Shown: piece after piece, positions 31,955 through 41,401 of the stretch
Numbering within the stretch: the stretch's first letter is position 1
Layout of the letters: each line of letters begins with the position of its first letter
From: Lachnospiraceae bacterium
Lineage (GTDB): Bacteria; Bacillota; Clostridia; Lachnospirales; Lachnospiraceae
Assembly: GCA_004556655.1 (NCBI GenBank)
Contig: SFGF01000023.1
Span: 1-45,133, forward strand
Direction: 5' to 3'
Length of the DNA: 45,133 nt
Notes under the pieces: model-generated
Told to the model about the DNA's origin: nothing
What the model saw: only the letters and a program-made list of their open reading frames with translations
Databases searched by the model: none
Translations under genes and position numbers: made by a program

Positions 31955-32040
31955 CATTTTGTGTGATATCCCGTGTTGGAAGACTGAATAGATCTACATA
32001 AAAATTTTAAATATTTTTCTCTTTCCTTTTTTGGAAAGTG

Positions 32041-32049
32041 TGCTATAAT
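32041..32049 (+). promoter_or_regulatory. extended -10 promoter of the Val-Gly tRNA pair
   Basis: TGCTATAAT (32041-32049) is a perfect extended -10. No good -35 lies 17 bases upstream. The tRNA begins ten bases later. Confidence 0.7.
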
Positions 32050-32058
32050 AATGCCTAT

Positions 32059-32132
32059 GGAAGCATAGCTCAGCCGGGATGAGCGTTCGCCTCACACGCG
32101 AGAGGTCATGGGTTCGAGCCCCATTGCTTCCA
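32059..32132 (+). tRNA. tRNA-Val (anticodon CAC)
   Basis: Acceptor GGAAGCA/TGCTTCC, D-stem GCTC/GAGC, anticodon loop CTCACAC (CAC, reads GUG), T-arm ATGGG-TTCGAGC-CCCAT, discriminator A. No encoded CCA. Confidence 0.96.
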
Positions 32133-32138
32133 TCTTTT

Positions 32139-32209
32139 GCAGGTATAGTTCATTGGTAGAACACCAGCTTCCCAAGCTGGGGAGGCGGGTTCGATTCCCG
32201 TTACCTGCT
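32139..32209 (+). tRNA. tRNA-Gly (anticodon CCC)
   Basis: Acceptor GCAGGTA/TACCTGC, anticodon stem CCAGC/GCTGG around loop TTCCCAA (CCC, reads GGG), discriminator T. It begins six bases after tRNA-Val, so the two are one transcript. Confidence 0.96.
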
Positions 32210-32212
32210 GTT

Positions 32213-32238
32213 AAAGTCCTGTAAAACGGGACTTTTTT
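32213..32238 (+). terminator. terminator of the Val-Gly tRNA unit
   Basis: AAAGTCCTG (32213-32221) pairs with CGGGACTTT (32227-32235), followed by T's. Confidence 0.87.
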
Positions 32239-32293
32239 CATATAACAGGAAAGTCATTATATTTTCCCATAATGCAAAAACTAAGGAGGCTGT

Positions 32294-33223
32294 ATGATTC
32301 TTGATATTATAGTTTTGATCGTAGGATTTGTACTACTGATAAAAGGCGCGGATTTCCTGGTTGTTGGAGCTTCCGGTATTGCCGAAAAATTCCATATTCC
32401 TCCGATTGTAATCGGATTAACGATCGTGGCATTCGGAACAAGCGCCCCTGAGGCGGCGATCAGTATATCTGCCGGGTTGAAAGGAGTCACAGGTATATCG
32501 ATCGGAAATGTACTTGGCAGTAATATTATCAATATTTTGCTGATTCTCGGAATTACGGCCTGTATTGTACCTCTGAAGGTGGAAAAAAATACTATCTGGA
32601 GAGAAATACCTTTTACTGTAGGCATTACGGTATTATTGGTAGTTATGGGAGCAATATTCGGGGAAGTCGGATTTTTCACAGGGTGTATATTCTGGATTTT
32701 ATTTATAGGTTTTCTGGTATATCTGTTTCGAATGGCAATGAAGAATCAGGAAGAAGTTGTGGAATGCCCTCATAAGAGGCAGCCTGTATGGGTACTTGCC
32801 CTGGTGACCGTGATCGGTCTGGCAGCCATCATACTGGGAAGTAATATGACGGTTGACAGTGCTTCCAATATTGCGTCAAGACTGGGGATGAGTGATCGTC
32901 TGATTGGTTTGACAATTGTAGCATTTGGAACTTCGCTTCCAGAGCTGGTGACTTCTATCACAGCGGCACGAAAGAATAATGTGGATATTGCTATTGGAAA
33001 TATTGTGGGAAGTAATATCTTCAATATTCTGTTTGTACTGGGAACGACTTGTCTGGTGACAACGGTACCGTACGCATCCAAATTCCTGATTGACGGAATT
33101 GTATGTATTGGTGCGGCAGTGCTTCTGTGGCTTTGCGTGGTAAAAACAAAAGAATTGAAACGATGGGGCGGAGCTTTATTTTTGATTTGTTATGCGGGAT
33201 ATTTTGTATATTTGTTGATGTGA
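32294..33223 (+). CDS. calcium/sodium antiporter (CaCA family, YrbG-like)
   Basis: Cytoplasmic-membrane cation exchanger with two inverted repeats of five helices. The two alpha-repeat motifs are plain: TIVAFGTSAPEAAISISAG with GNVLGSNIINILLILG in the first half, and TIVAFGTSLPELVTSITAA with GNIVGSNIFNILFVLG in the second. The Glu in each GTSxPE motif coordinates the cation. 309 residues, full length. AGGAGG is upstream of ATG 32294. No regulator is adjacent. Whether Ca2+ or another cation is carried cannot be read from the sequence. Confidence 0.94.
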   Translation: MILDIIVLIVGFVLLIKGADFLVVGASGIAEKFHIPPIVIGLTIVAFGTSAPEAAISISAGLKGVTGISIGNVLGSNIINILLILGITACIVPLKVEKNTIWREIPFTVGITVLLVVMGAIFGEVGFFTGCIFWILFIGFLVYLFRMAMKNQEEVVECPHKRQPVWVLALVTVIGLAAIILGSNMTVDSASNIASRLGMSDRLIGLTIVAFGTSLPELVTSITAARKNNVDIAIGNIVGSNIFNILFVLGTTCLVTTVPYASKFLIDGIVCIGAAVLLWLCVVKTKELKRWGGALFLICYAGYFVYLLM

Positions 33224-33270
33224 TCCGCTAAGTAAAAGATTCATTTTTTAGAGAAATGGAGGAAAAAAAT

Positions 33271-33789
33271 ATGAATGAAACATTACAGACATTAAAAAAC
33301 AGAAGAAGCGTGAGATCTTATCTTCCGGAACAGATTAAAGATGAAGAACTGCAGCAGATTCTTGAAGCAGGTATCTATGCACCTACCGGTATGGGAGCTC
33401 AGTCTCCAATCATAGTTGTCGTTCAGGACAAAGAGACGATTGCGTACCTTTCAAAGCTGAATGCTGCTGTGATGGGAAGTACGTCTGATCCGTTTTATGG
33501 TGCGCCTACGGTAGTTGTAGTATTGGCAGACAGAAGCAGAGGTACCTGTGTGGAGGATGGCAGCCTTGTAATTGGCAACATGCTGAATGCGGCAGCTTCT
33601 CTGGGCGTAGGTTCCTGTTGGATCCACAGAGCGAAAGAAGTATTTGATACACCTGAAGGCAAAGCGCTTCTTGAAAAATGGGGAATTCAGGGAGATTACG
33701 TAGGAGTTGGAAATTGTATTCTCGGATATGCAAAAGGAGAAATTCCCGCAGCTAAACCAAGAAAAGAAAATTATATTTACCGGGTATGA
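33271..33789 (+). CDS. nitroreductase family protein
   Basis: An FMN-dependent oxidoreductase acting as a homodimer on nitro compounds, quinones or flavins. The start motif TLKNRRSVRSYLPEQIKDEEL supplies the FMN phosphate-binding Arg-Arg-Ser pattern. Later come APTGMGAQSPIIVVVQ and ASLGVGSCWIHRA (FMN-binding helix). 172 residues, compact for the family but complete. ATG 33271 is chosen because GGAGG (33258-33262) is eight bases upstream; the in-frame ATG 33256 lies before that site. Confidence 0.92.
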   Translation: MNETLQTLKNRRSVRSYLPEQIKDEELQQILEAGIYAPTGMGAQSPIIVVVQDKETIAYLSKLNAAVMGSTSDPFYGAPTVVVVLADRSRGTCVEDGSLVIGNMLNAAASLGVGSCWIHRAKEVFDTPEGKALLEKWGIQGDYVGVGNCILGYAKGEIPAAKPRKENYIYRV

Positions 33790-33821
33790 TCAAAGTCCGG
33801 GAATAACAAGGAGAAAGAACC

Positions 33822-34004
33822 ATGGCTGGAAAGACAAGCTGTGATACCTGCAGTAACTTTGTATACGATGAAGAAAGTGAATGTTATTGCTGTGATATCA
33901 ATCTGGATGAGGACGAGATGTACCGGTTTTTGAGTGATACATTTTATAATTGTCCGTATTATCAGTTGGATGATGAATACCGGATTGTACGGAAACAGAT
34001 GTAA
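33822..34004 (+). CDS. small Cys-rich protein (DUF6472-like, putative metal binder)
   Basis: A 60-residue acidic protein with Cys7-x2-Cys10, Cys21-x-Cys23-Cys24 and Cys44, a pattern suggesting a zinc-ribbon-like or iron-sulfur site. The motif NLDEDEMYRFL sits between the Cys groups. I associate it with a widespread Lachnospiraceae family (DUF6472, from memory), but no function is known. AAGGAG precedes ATG 33822, and the gene is 32 bases after the nitroreductase and 52 before the membrane protein, suggesting co-transcription. Confidence 0.8.
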   Translation: MAGKTSCDTCSNFVYDEESECYCCDINLDEDEMYRFLSDTFYNCPYYQLDDEYRIVRKQM

Positions 34005-34056
34005 AAGACAGGCATAAGACGGGTTCATTATTATAATTGGCAAATGGAGGAATAAG

Positions 34057-34701
34057 ATGTATAAGTACAGAGATCAAAAAGAAATGAGAATGGCGATTAA
34101 CGGCAGGATGATTACCATGTTGGCGGGTATTTTTATTGTCACTACGGCTATTTCCACAACGTTGCGATATGGGATAGGACTGCTGCAGTCTGCTTCGGAA
34201 GCTGCAAAAGGAACGGAAGATTTTGTAACTGCTTTGGAACAGCTGGGTGTAGGAGTTGGATTTATCCGGTTTGTTGCAGTGTTTTTATTGCTGACGACTA
34301 TGTTTGAAGTTTTTGTAGGTGTCTTTGCGGCGCGATTGTCCAATCGCCTGGATAAAGCACAGCTGACTTTTAAACTGAGTATTGCACTGCTTGTGGTTGA
34401 GGTAATTTTGCTTGTACTGATGCTTAGAACACAGATGATGCTGCTGTCAAATCTTCTGATGCCATGCTGTCTGATCTGGGGAACTTCTCAGCTTAGAAAG
34501 CTTTCAAAACTATACCCGGACCGTACTTTTGCCGTGGAACCAAAACAGAGGGAAAAACGGAAAAAAGGTGAAAAGTCACAGGCTCAGTCTCAGCCACAGA
34601 AAAAAAGTCTGATGGATCGTGCTATGACACAGGCCAGAGAAGATGTAGTCTGGCCGCCTGTGGGGGAAACCGTGACAGAAGAAAAAACGCAAGATAATTG
34701 A
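34057..34701 (+). CDS. uncharacterised four-helix membrane protein
   Basis: I do not recognise a family. A short basic N-terminus is followed by about four hydrophobic segments (near residues 16-40, 65-90, 105-125 and 126-145). A highly charged cytoplasmic-looking tail (KQREKRKKGEKSQ, then Gln/Ser-rich, ending with VVWPPVGETVTEE) completes the 214 residues. TGGAGG precedes ATG 34057. A strong terminator follows. Its regular codon use and conserved-looking layout support a real gene. Confidence 0.75.
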   Translation: MYKYRDQKEMRMAINGRMITMLAGIFIVTTAISTTLRYGIGLLQSASEAAKGTEDFVTALEQLGVGVGFIRFVAVFLLLTTMFEVFVGVFAARLSNRLDKAQLTFKLSIALLVVEVILLVLMLRTQMMLLSNLLMPCCLIWGTSQLRKLSKLYPDRTFAVEPKQREKRKKGEKSQAQSQPQKKSLMDRAMTQAREDVVWPPVGETVTEEKTQDN

Positions 34702-34730
34702 CTATAAGGATGCAGTAGTAACGATAGAGT

Positions 34731-34775
34731 AAACCCCGGAGGGCAGAGAAAAACTCTGCGCTTCCGGGGTTTTTC
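34731..34775 (+). terminator. strong two-tier intrinsic terminator
   Basis: Outer stem AAACCCCGGA with TCCGGGGTTT, inner stem GCAGAG/CTCTGC, then T's. It separates the membrane protein gene from sbcD. Confidence 0.94.
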
Positions 34776-34816
34776 GAACAAACAAAATCGAGAACAAGCA
34801 GGATATGGAGGAAAAG

Positions 34817-35995
34817 ATGCGTTTTTTTCATTTATCAGATTTACATATAGGAAAACAGTTTTATGGATATTCTCTACTGGAAGATCAGGAATGGATATTA
34901 AAAGAAATATTGAGTCTGGTGAAAGAGAGGAAGCCGGATGCTGTGCTGATTGCAGGAGATATATATGATAAATCTGTGCCGTCAGCAGAAGCTGTAGCAG
35001 TACTGGATTGTTTTTTGACTGAACTCGCCGGGATACAGCCGTCGATTCCTGTAATGATCATAAGTGGAAATCATGATTCTCCGGAAAGGCTTGCTTTTGC
35101 AGGAGGGATTCTGGAAAACCAGCAGGTTTATATCTCAGGTCTTCCTCCGACAACACCGGAAGAATATTTGAAAAAGATTACTTTGGAGGATGAGTGGGGA
35201 AAGGTGGATTTCTGGCTGCTTCCCTATATGAAACCAGGATATGTAAGAAGAGTTTTTCCGGGAGATGAGCCGGAGACCTGTCAGGAGGCAGTGAGCCGGA
35301 TGATAGACAGGGAAAAACTTGATACAGAAAAAAGAAATGTAATTCTCAGTCATCAGTTTTATATAGCGGGCGGTGTGGGACCAAAGCAAAGTGATTCAGA
35401 GACAATCGTAGTGGGCGGTTTGGATCAGGTGGATATAAAATGTCTGGATGGATTTGAATATGCAGCATTAGGACATATACATCGTCCTCAGCTGATGGGG
35501 AAACTGTCTGTGCGATATTGTGGAACGCCGCTTAAATATTCTGTCAGTGAATGGAATCAGGAAAAATCTTTGACAGAAGTAGAACTGAGAGAAAAAGGCA
35601 GTCAGCCCATAATCACACAGATTCCGTTGCATCCTCTGCGGGATGTAAAGATTATTCGAGGAAAACTGGAGAGTATTATATGTGAAGCTGAGAAAGGAAA
35701 ATCATCGGAAGAAAAGATATGTCAGGATTATGTGAGTGTGGTGCTTACGGATGAACAGGATCCCTATCAGCCGAAAGAACGTCTGGAAGCTATATTTCCA
35801 CAGATTCTTGAGGTGCGGATGGACAATTCCCGAACAAATAGTCAGGAATGGATGGAGAAAGAGAAGGATACTGTTACAGATCCGCGGGAAGTGTTTCAGA
35901 GATTTTTTCAGCAGATGCAAGGGCGGCAGATGGATGAAGAAGAGCAGCAGATTATGGAAGATGTATTTGCAAGGGTAGAGGAGGAGAGCAGATGA
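34817..35995 (+). CDS. sbcD: exonuclease subunit SbcD (Mre11 family)
   Basis: Nuclease subunit of the SbcCD complex, which opens hairpins and trims protein-blocked DNA ends in a Mn2+-dependent way. Metallophosphoesterase motifs appear in order: HLSDLHIGK, IAGDIYDKSVPSAEA, ISGNHDSPERL, a later LSHQFY and LGHIHRPQ. 392 residues. ATG 34817 is used because GGAGG (34807-34811) is just upstream; the in-frame ATG 34805 precedes it. Its stop overlaps the sbcC start by four bases. Confidence 0.96.
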   Translation: MRFFHLSDLHIGKQFYGYSLLEDQEWILKEILSLVKERKPDAVLIAGDIYDKSVPSAEAVAVLDCFLTELAGIQPSIPVMIISGNHDSPERLAFAGGILENQQVYISGLPPTTPEEYLKKITLEDEWGKVDFWLLPYMKPGYVRRVFPGDEPETCQEAVSRMIDREKLDTEKRNVILSHQFYIAGGVGPKQSDSETIVVGGLDQVDIKCLDGFEYAALGHIHRPQLMGKLSVRYCGTPLKYSVSEWNQEKSLTEVELREKGSQPIITQIPLHPLRDVKIIRGKLESIICEAEKGKSSEEKICQDYVSVVLTDEQDPYQPKERLEAIFPQILEVRMDNSRTNSQEWMEKEKDTVTDPREVFQRFFQQMQGRQMDEEEQQIMEDVFARVEEESR

Positions 35996-38754
35996 AACCT
36001 GTATACTTAAAAATGTCGGCTTTTGGATCCTATGCCCGGGAAACGATTATTGATTTTAGAAAGGTAAATCAAGGGGTATTTTTGATCACAGGAGATACCG
36101 GTTCCGGAAAGACTACAATCTTTGATGCTATCACCTATGCTCTTTATGGGCAGACCAGTGGAGGCAGAAGAGAAGGGGCCATGATGAGAAGTCAGTATGC
36201 CGAGCTTACTACGAAAACATTTGTGGAACTGGAATTTGAGAGTAAAGGTCAGACATATAAAGTAATCAGAAATCCTGAATATGAAAGAGAAAGCAAAAGA
36301 AAAAATAAAGATGGAGAACGGACGACAACGAAAGAAAAAGCGGGTGTGGAGTTGTATCTTCCGGATGGAAGTCTGTACCATGGAAACCGGCAGGAAATAA
36401 ACCGTAAGCTGGCAGAAATCCTGGGAGTAGATGCCAGACAGTTTACGCAGATTGCCATGATCGCTCAGGGGGATTTTTTGAGATTGCTTCTGGCTAAATC
36501 AGATGAGAGAAAAGAGATTTTTTCAAAAATATTTGATACAAAGATTTTCTGGAAAATACAGGAAGAGCTGAAAAATATGGCAAAGCAACTTTATATTGGG
36601 CTGGAAGACAATCGGAAAGCCTGTTTTCGGGAAATAGAGCAGTTGGCAGATGGCATGGCGAACAGGGAAAATGATGATCAGGACGGAGATAGAAATAGGG
36701 GTATTTTTATAGAGACGCTGCGGATGATACTGGAAGGAGATTCCCGGGAACCGGATCTGGAAAGTGCGATAAAGACGGCCGAGCAGCTGACAGCATTGGA
36801 TCAGAAAGATTACGAAGAACTGCAGGCTCGGGGAAAGCAAAGTACCAGGCAGCTGGAGAATCAAAATAGAATCTATAGTCTTGCCAGAGAGAGGAATGCA
36901 CAATATCAGGAACTGGAAAAGGTCAGAGCAGACTGGGATGTTCTGGAAAGTGGAAAAGAGCAGTGGAATCAGAAAAATGATTTACTGGAATGGAGTAAGA
37001 AGGCCCAACTTGTTCAGCCGTTGGAGCAGGCATATCTGCAAGCCGGCAAAAACCTGCAGGAAACACAGGTAAGACTGGAAAAATTGCAGAAATGGTTTGC
37101 AGTTCACGGACAGGATAGAGAAAAGAAAGAGCTGCAGCTGGAAAAATGGAAAGAATTTCAGAAAAAACTGGATGAAAAAGAAGTACCGGTTCTGAACCGT
37201 CTCAGACAGTCACTGGAACAGTACAGTGGACTTCAGTCCAGATTACAAAGTGCAGCAAGGCTGGAAAAACAGTGTAAAAATTGTCAGGCATTGTATCAGG
37301 CTGCTGAAGCACGTTATCTGAAGCTGGCGGCAGACTATGAACAGATGTATCAGGCATATTTTCGTGAGCAGGCGGGAATTCTGGCACAAGAATTGAAAGA
37401 GGGAATCCCCTGTCCTGTCTGTGGTTCCCGGGAACATCCGCAGAAAGCAGTGCTTTCTGAACACGCGCCCAACAGGGAGCAGGTGGAAAATATGAAAAAA
37501 GATCGCGATCTGGCAGAACGTAAAAGAGAAGAGGAGCAAAAAAAGCTCCTGGACAGTACCGGAAAAATGGAGCAGGAGATGGCAGTGATTCGGGAACTGG
37601 AAAAGCAGCTTCTGGGTGAAGAAAAACGGAACGTTTCCTTAGAACAGATTCGGCAGCGATGGGAAGATTGGGAGAAAAAAGCACAGGAAAGACTTATAAA
37701 AGGTCAGAAGCAGATCGATGATACAACCAGAAAACTGGAAGAGAGCAGTAAAAGTTACCAGAAAGCTGTTCAGGAGGAGAGTCAGAGGAAGGGACAGCTG
37801 GAAGAAAATGAAAAACTTCTGAAAACACAAAAGGAGCTTTTGGAGAAGGAACAGAAAAAGTTTCTGCAAGCTGTTGAAAAACAGGGATTCCCGGATGAAG
37901 AACATTATAGACGATGTCGGATGGATAAGCGGGAGATGGAACGTCTGGAAAAAGAGCTGACAGCTTTTAAGAACAGAAAGATAGAAACAGAACAGAAAAA
38001 GAAGATTCTTGAGAAACAGCTGGAAGGAAAAGAAAGACCGGAATTGGAGCGAATCGGTCAGGAACTGGAAAGGATGAGAAAGGAACAAAAACATCTGGAG
38101 AAAGAACTGAGACAGGTATACAGCAGACGGGAGAAAAACCGCATAGCGTACAAAAAGCTCTGCAATCTGGCAGATGAAAGAAAGAACCTTAGAAGCCGCT
38201 ATGAAAAAGTTGGAAATATCAGCAGAACGGCGAATGGAAATCTGAGCGGAAATGTAAAAATAGATTTTGAATCTTATATGCAGAGGCAATACTTTGAACA
38301 GATGATTGCCTGTGCCAACCATCATTTGCAGAAGATGGCGGCCGGACAATTCCTTCTGAGATGTCGGAGCCTTGAAAATCTTTCTACACAGGGGAATGCA
38401 GGGCTGGATCTTGATGTCTACAGTATGGTTACAGGAAAAGTCCGGGATGTAAAAACACTTTCCGGCGGGGAATCCTTTATGGCAGCTTTGTCGCTGGCAC
38501 TGGGAATGACAGATGTGATCACACGAACAACAGGAGCAGTCCGTATGGAAACTCTTTTTATTGATGAGGGATTTGGATCGCTGGATGAAAATTCCAGGGA
38601 GCAGGCAATACGGATTTTACAGGGACTGGCAGGAGGAAATCGTCTGGTGGGAATTATTTCCCATGTGACAGAACTGAAAGATCAGATCGAGCAGCAGCTG
38701 GTAGTGACAAAAACCAGGACAGGAAGCCAGGCTGCATGGGGAAAGAGCATTTAG
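35992..38754 (+). CDS. sbcC: exonuclease subunit SbcC (Rad50 family ATPase)
   Basis: SMC-like ATPase partner of SbcD. The Walker A motif is TGDTGSGKTT (Lys40), and long antiparallel coiled coils run from about residue 190 to 740. The zinc hook at mid-length reads C474-P-V-C477. The ABC signature is KTLSGGESFMAALSLALG and the Walker B LFIDEGFGSLDE, near the C-terminus. 920 residues, shorter than E. coli SbcC (1048) but typical for Firmicutes. The ATGA overlap with sbcD indicates coupled translation. Confidence 0.96.
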   Translation: MKPVYLKMSAFGSYARETIIDFRKVNQGVFLITGDTGSGKTTIFDAITYALYGQTSGGRREGAMMRSQYAELTTKTFVELEFESKGQTYKVIRNPEYERESKRKNKDGERTTTKEKAGVELYLPDGSLYHGNRQEINRKLAEILGVDARQFTQIAMIAQGDFLRLLLAKSDERKEIFSKIFDTKIFWKIQEELKNMAKQLYIGLEDNRKACFREIEQLADGMANRENDDQDGDRNRGIFIETLRMILEGDSREPDLESAIKTAEQLTALDQKDYEELQARGKQSTRQLENQNRIYSLARERNAQYQELEKVRADWDVLESGKEQWNQKNDLLEWSKKAQLVQPLEQAYLQAGKNLQETQVRLEKLQKWFAVHGQDREKKELQLEKWKEFQKKLDEKEVPVLNRLRQSLEQYSGLQSRLQSAARLEKQCKNCQALYQAAEARYLKLAADYEQMYQAYFREQAGILAQELKEGIPCPVCGSREHPQKAVLSEHAPNREQVENMKKDRDLAERKREEEQKKLLDSTGKMEQEMAVIRELEKQLLGEEKRNVSLEQIRQRWEDWEKKAQERLIKGQKQIDDTTRKLEESSKSYQKAVQEESQRKGQLEENEKLLKTQKELLEKEQKKFLQAVEKQGFPDEEHYRRCRMDKREMERLEKELTAFKNRKIETEQKKKILEKQLEGKERPELERIGQELERMRKEQKHLEKELRQVYSRREKNRIAYKKLCNLADERKNLRSRYEKVGNISRTANGNLSGNVKIDFESYMQRQYFEQMIACANHHLQKMAAGQFLLRCRSLENLSTQGNAGLDLDVYSMVTGKVRDVKTLSGGESFMAALSLALGMTDVITRTTGAVRMETLFIDEGFGSLDENSREQAIRILQGLAGGNRLVGIISHVTELKDQIEQQLVVTKTRTGSQAAWGKSI

Positions 38755-38804
38755 ACCAATAGAGAATCCATGGTTTATAGAAAATGATTTCGGAGGTGTG
38801 CGTA

Positions 38805-39968
38805 TTGGAATTAAATAAAGACAATATGAAGAAAATCATGTTATTGATTGTATTTACTATTTTGGTGTTTGTAGGAGTAAATAATCTTTCTACCGTATGG
38901 AGATGCATTTCTCTGGTATTTCATATGCTGTTTCCCTTTATTATGGGATGTGCAATAGCCTTTATCATTAATCTTCCTATGAGAAGTATTGAAAAGCATA
39001 TTTTTCAGAGAGAAAAGTGGAAAGACAAAAAGTGGGTCAGGAAAATAGCAAGACCAGCCAGTCTGATTCTGGCACTTTTGCTGATCATTGCGATTATTCT
39101 TCTGGTGTTTTTTGTAGTGGTACCGCAGTTGAGTGATACGGTAATAGAACTGGGATATGATATCAGCCATTTCTGGCCAAAAGTTCAAAGATGGGCGATT
39201 GCACTTTTCGATGATAATCCGGAAATCGCAAACTGGATTACAACGTTGGAAATTGACTGGGAAAGTATTATGCAGCAGGCAATCGGTTTCCTGAAGTCAG
39301 GAGCCGGAACACTTTTAGGGTCAACATTCAGCGTGGCAAAAGTAATTGTAAACTCCGTGACAAATTTTGCGATTGCTTTTGTATTTGCGATGTATATTCT
39401 TCTGCAAAAAGAAAAGCTTCAGGTCCAGAGCCGCAAAGTAATGTACGCATTTTTGCCGGAGAAAGTAGTGGAAACCATTTTGGATGTATGCAGTTTGGCA
39501 AATCGTACCTTTTCCAATTTCTTTACCGGTCAATGTTTGGAGGCCATGATCCTTGGATGTATGTTTGTCGTCGTAATGTCGATTTTGCGTTTCCCATATG
39601 CTCTGCTGGTAGGTATTTTGATTGCGTTTACTGCTTTGATTCCCATATTCGGGGCTTTTATTGGATGTGCGGTAGGAACATTCCTTATTCTTATGGAAAA
39701 CCCCATGCAGGCACTGGCATTTATCATAGTATTTCTGCTGTTACAGCAGATTGAAGGAAATCTGATCTATCCTCATGTGGTGGGGAATTCAGTGGGGCTT
39801 CCTTCTATATGGGTTCTGGTTGCGGTATCCCTGGGCGGCAGTCTGATGGGAGTTGTGGGAATGCTGGTATTTATTCCGCTGGTATCAGTGGTATATACAC
39901 TGTTCAGAAAATATGTATACAGAAGGCTGAAAGAAAGAAAAGTTTTGTCAAAATGTGAAAAAAGATAA
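38805..39968 (+). CDS. AI-2E family transporter (YtvI/PerM-like membrane protein)
   Basis: A polytopic membrane protein of about eight helices. The family centre is visible as PEKVVETILDVCSLANRTFSN, then GQCLEAMILGCMF, ALIPIFGAFIGCAVG and QQIEGNLIYPHVVG. Members have been linked to AI-2 export, Na+/H+ exchange and polyisoprenoid handling, so the name is only a family label. Start choice: GGAGG (38792-38796) is eight bases before TTG 38805, giving 387 residues; the ATG at 38784 has no Shine-Dalgarno. It follows sbcC by 50 bases. Confidence 0.9.
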   Translation: MELNKDNMKKIMLLIVFTILVFVGVNNLSTVWRCISLVFHMLFPFIMGCAIAFIINLPMRSIEKHIFQREKWKDKKWVRKIARPASLILALLLIIAIILLVFFVVVPQLSDTVIELGYDISHFWPKVQRWAIALFDDNPEIANWITTLEIDWESIMQQAIGFLKSGAGTLLGSTFSVAKVIVNSVTNFAIAFVFAMYILLQKEKLQVQSRKVMYAFLPEKVVETILDVCSLANRTFSNFFTGQCLEAMILGCMFVVVMSILRFPYALLVGILIAFTALIPIFGAFIGCAVGTFLILMENPMQALAFIIVFLLLQQIEGNLIYPHVVGNSVGLPSIWVLVAVSLGGSLMGVVGMLVFIPLVSVVYTLFRKYVYRRLKERKVLSKCEKR

Positions 39969-40007
39969 TGAAAATATCATATAATAAACAGACAGGAGAG
40001 ATACAGA

Positions 40008-41375
40008 ATGAAAACTTATGAAGAAACAGAAAAAAAAGAAATGGAAAACCTGGCTAAGCTTTATCGGGATTTTCTGGATGCAGGAAAAACAGAGAGAGAA
40101 TGTACGGCAAATATTTGCCGGATTGCCCGGGAGAACGGATACAAAGATCTGGAAGAAATTCTGGATAAAGGGGAATCTTTAAAAGCAGGAGATAAAATTT
40201 ATGTGGCAAATATGAAAAAATCAGCATTGCTCATGCAAATAGGTGAGGAACCGTTGGAAAAGGGAATGCTTCTGATGGGATCCCATATTGATTCCCCAAG
40301 ACTGGATCTGAAGCAGAAACCTCTGTATGAGAAAAATGGAATGGCATACCTGGATACGCATTATTATGGTGGAATCAAGAAATATCAGTGGGTAGCATCC
40401 CCTATGGCGCTGCATGGTACTGTAGCAAAAACAGATGGAAGTATGATTCAGATATCAGTGGGTGAAGATCCGGAGGAACCGGTGATCGGAGTTACGGATC
40501 TTCTGGTACATCTTTCATCCAAACAGATGGAGAAGAAGGGAAGCACAGTGATCGAAGGGGAAGCACTGGATATACTGGTGGGAAGTTATCCGGTGAGCGA
40601 GGAAGAAGAAGAAAAACCTGTAAAAGCGTACATAGCAAAACTGTTAAAAGAACAATATGGGATAGAAGAGGATGACTTTGTGTCAGCGGAACTGGAGGTT
40701 GTACCGGCAGGAAAAGCAAGAGATTTTGGTCTGGATGCCAGTATGATCATGGCTTATGGACAGGATGACAGAATTTGCGCGTTTTGTTCCCTTATGGGAT
40801 TTTTGTACAGCAAAGCTTCTGCAAAGACAAAAGTCTGCATGTTCGTTGATAAAGAAGAAATCGGAAGTGTAGGTGCAACAGGTATGCATTCTCGTTTTCT
40901 TGAGAATACTGTTGCTGAAGTGATGGAATGTCTGGGTCAGTATACAGAACTGAAACTTCGCAGAGCATTAAAAAATTCCTGTATGTTGTCGGCTGATGTG
41001 AGTGCCGGTTATGATCCTCTATATGCAGATGCCTTTGAGCAGAATAATTCGGCATATCTTGGCAAAGGACCGGTGATCAATAAATATACCGGCTCCAGAG
41101 GAAAGAGTGGATCCAACGATGCCAGTGCGGAATATATTGGAAAACTGAGAGGCATTTTTGATAAAGAAAATATCATGTATCAAACTGCTGAACTTGGCAA
41201 AGTGGATGTAGGCGGCGGTGGAACTATCGCTTATATACCGGCTGTGTATGGCATGAATGTGGTTGATATGGGAGTTGCTGTCCTGAATATGCATGCACCG
41301 TACGAAATCAGTTCCAAGGCAGATATATATGAGACATGTAAATGCTATAAGACATTTTATGAAATGTTGAACTGA
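40008..41375 (+). CDS. M18 family aminopeptidase
   Basis: Zinc-dependent aspartyl/leucyl-type aminopeptidase that forms large tetrahedral cytosolic complexes. Metal-site motifs in order: GSHIDSPRLDLKQKPLYE, DTHYYGGIKKYQWV, AYGQDDRICAF (bridging Asp), FVDKEEIGSVGATGM (catalytic Glu pair) and the C-terminal MHAPYEISSKAD. 455 residues, full length. AGGAGAG precedes ATG 40008. A TATAAT at 39980-39985 is a possible -10 without a good -35. Confidence 0.94.
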   Translation: MKTYEETEKKEMENLAKLYRDFLDAGKTERECTANICRIARENGYKDLEEILDKGESLKAGDKIYVANMKKSALLMQIGEEPLEKGMLLMGSHIDSPRLDLKQKPLYEKNGMAYLDTHYYGGIKKYQWVASPMALHGTVAKTDGSMIQISVGEDPEEPVIGVTDLLVHLSSKQMEKKGSTVIEGEALDILVGSYPVSEEEEEKPVKAYIAKLLKEQYGIEEDDFVSAELEVVPAGKARDFGLDASMIMAYGQDDRICAFCSLMGFLYSKASAKTKVCMFVDKEEIGSVGATGMHSRFLENTVAEVMECLGQYTELKLRRALKNSCMLSADVSAGYDPLYADAFEQNNSAYLGKGPVINKYTGSRGKSGSNDASAEYIGKLRGIFDKENIMYQTAELGKVDVGGGGTIAYIPAVYGMNVVDMGVAVLNMHAPYEISSKADIYETCKCYKTFYEMLN

Positions 41376-41401
41376 TTTCTCGAATGAAGGGATGAAAGGA
41401 T

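Noticed and set aside
32041..32132. tRNA cluster considered as an integration site (att) for a mobile element
   Set aside because: No integrase gene and no repeated tRNA 3' end were seen in the flanking sequence.
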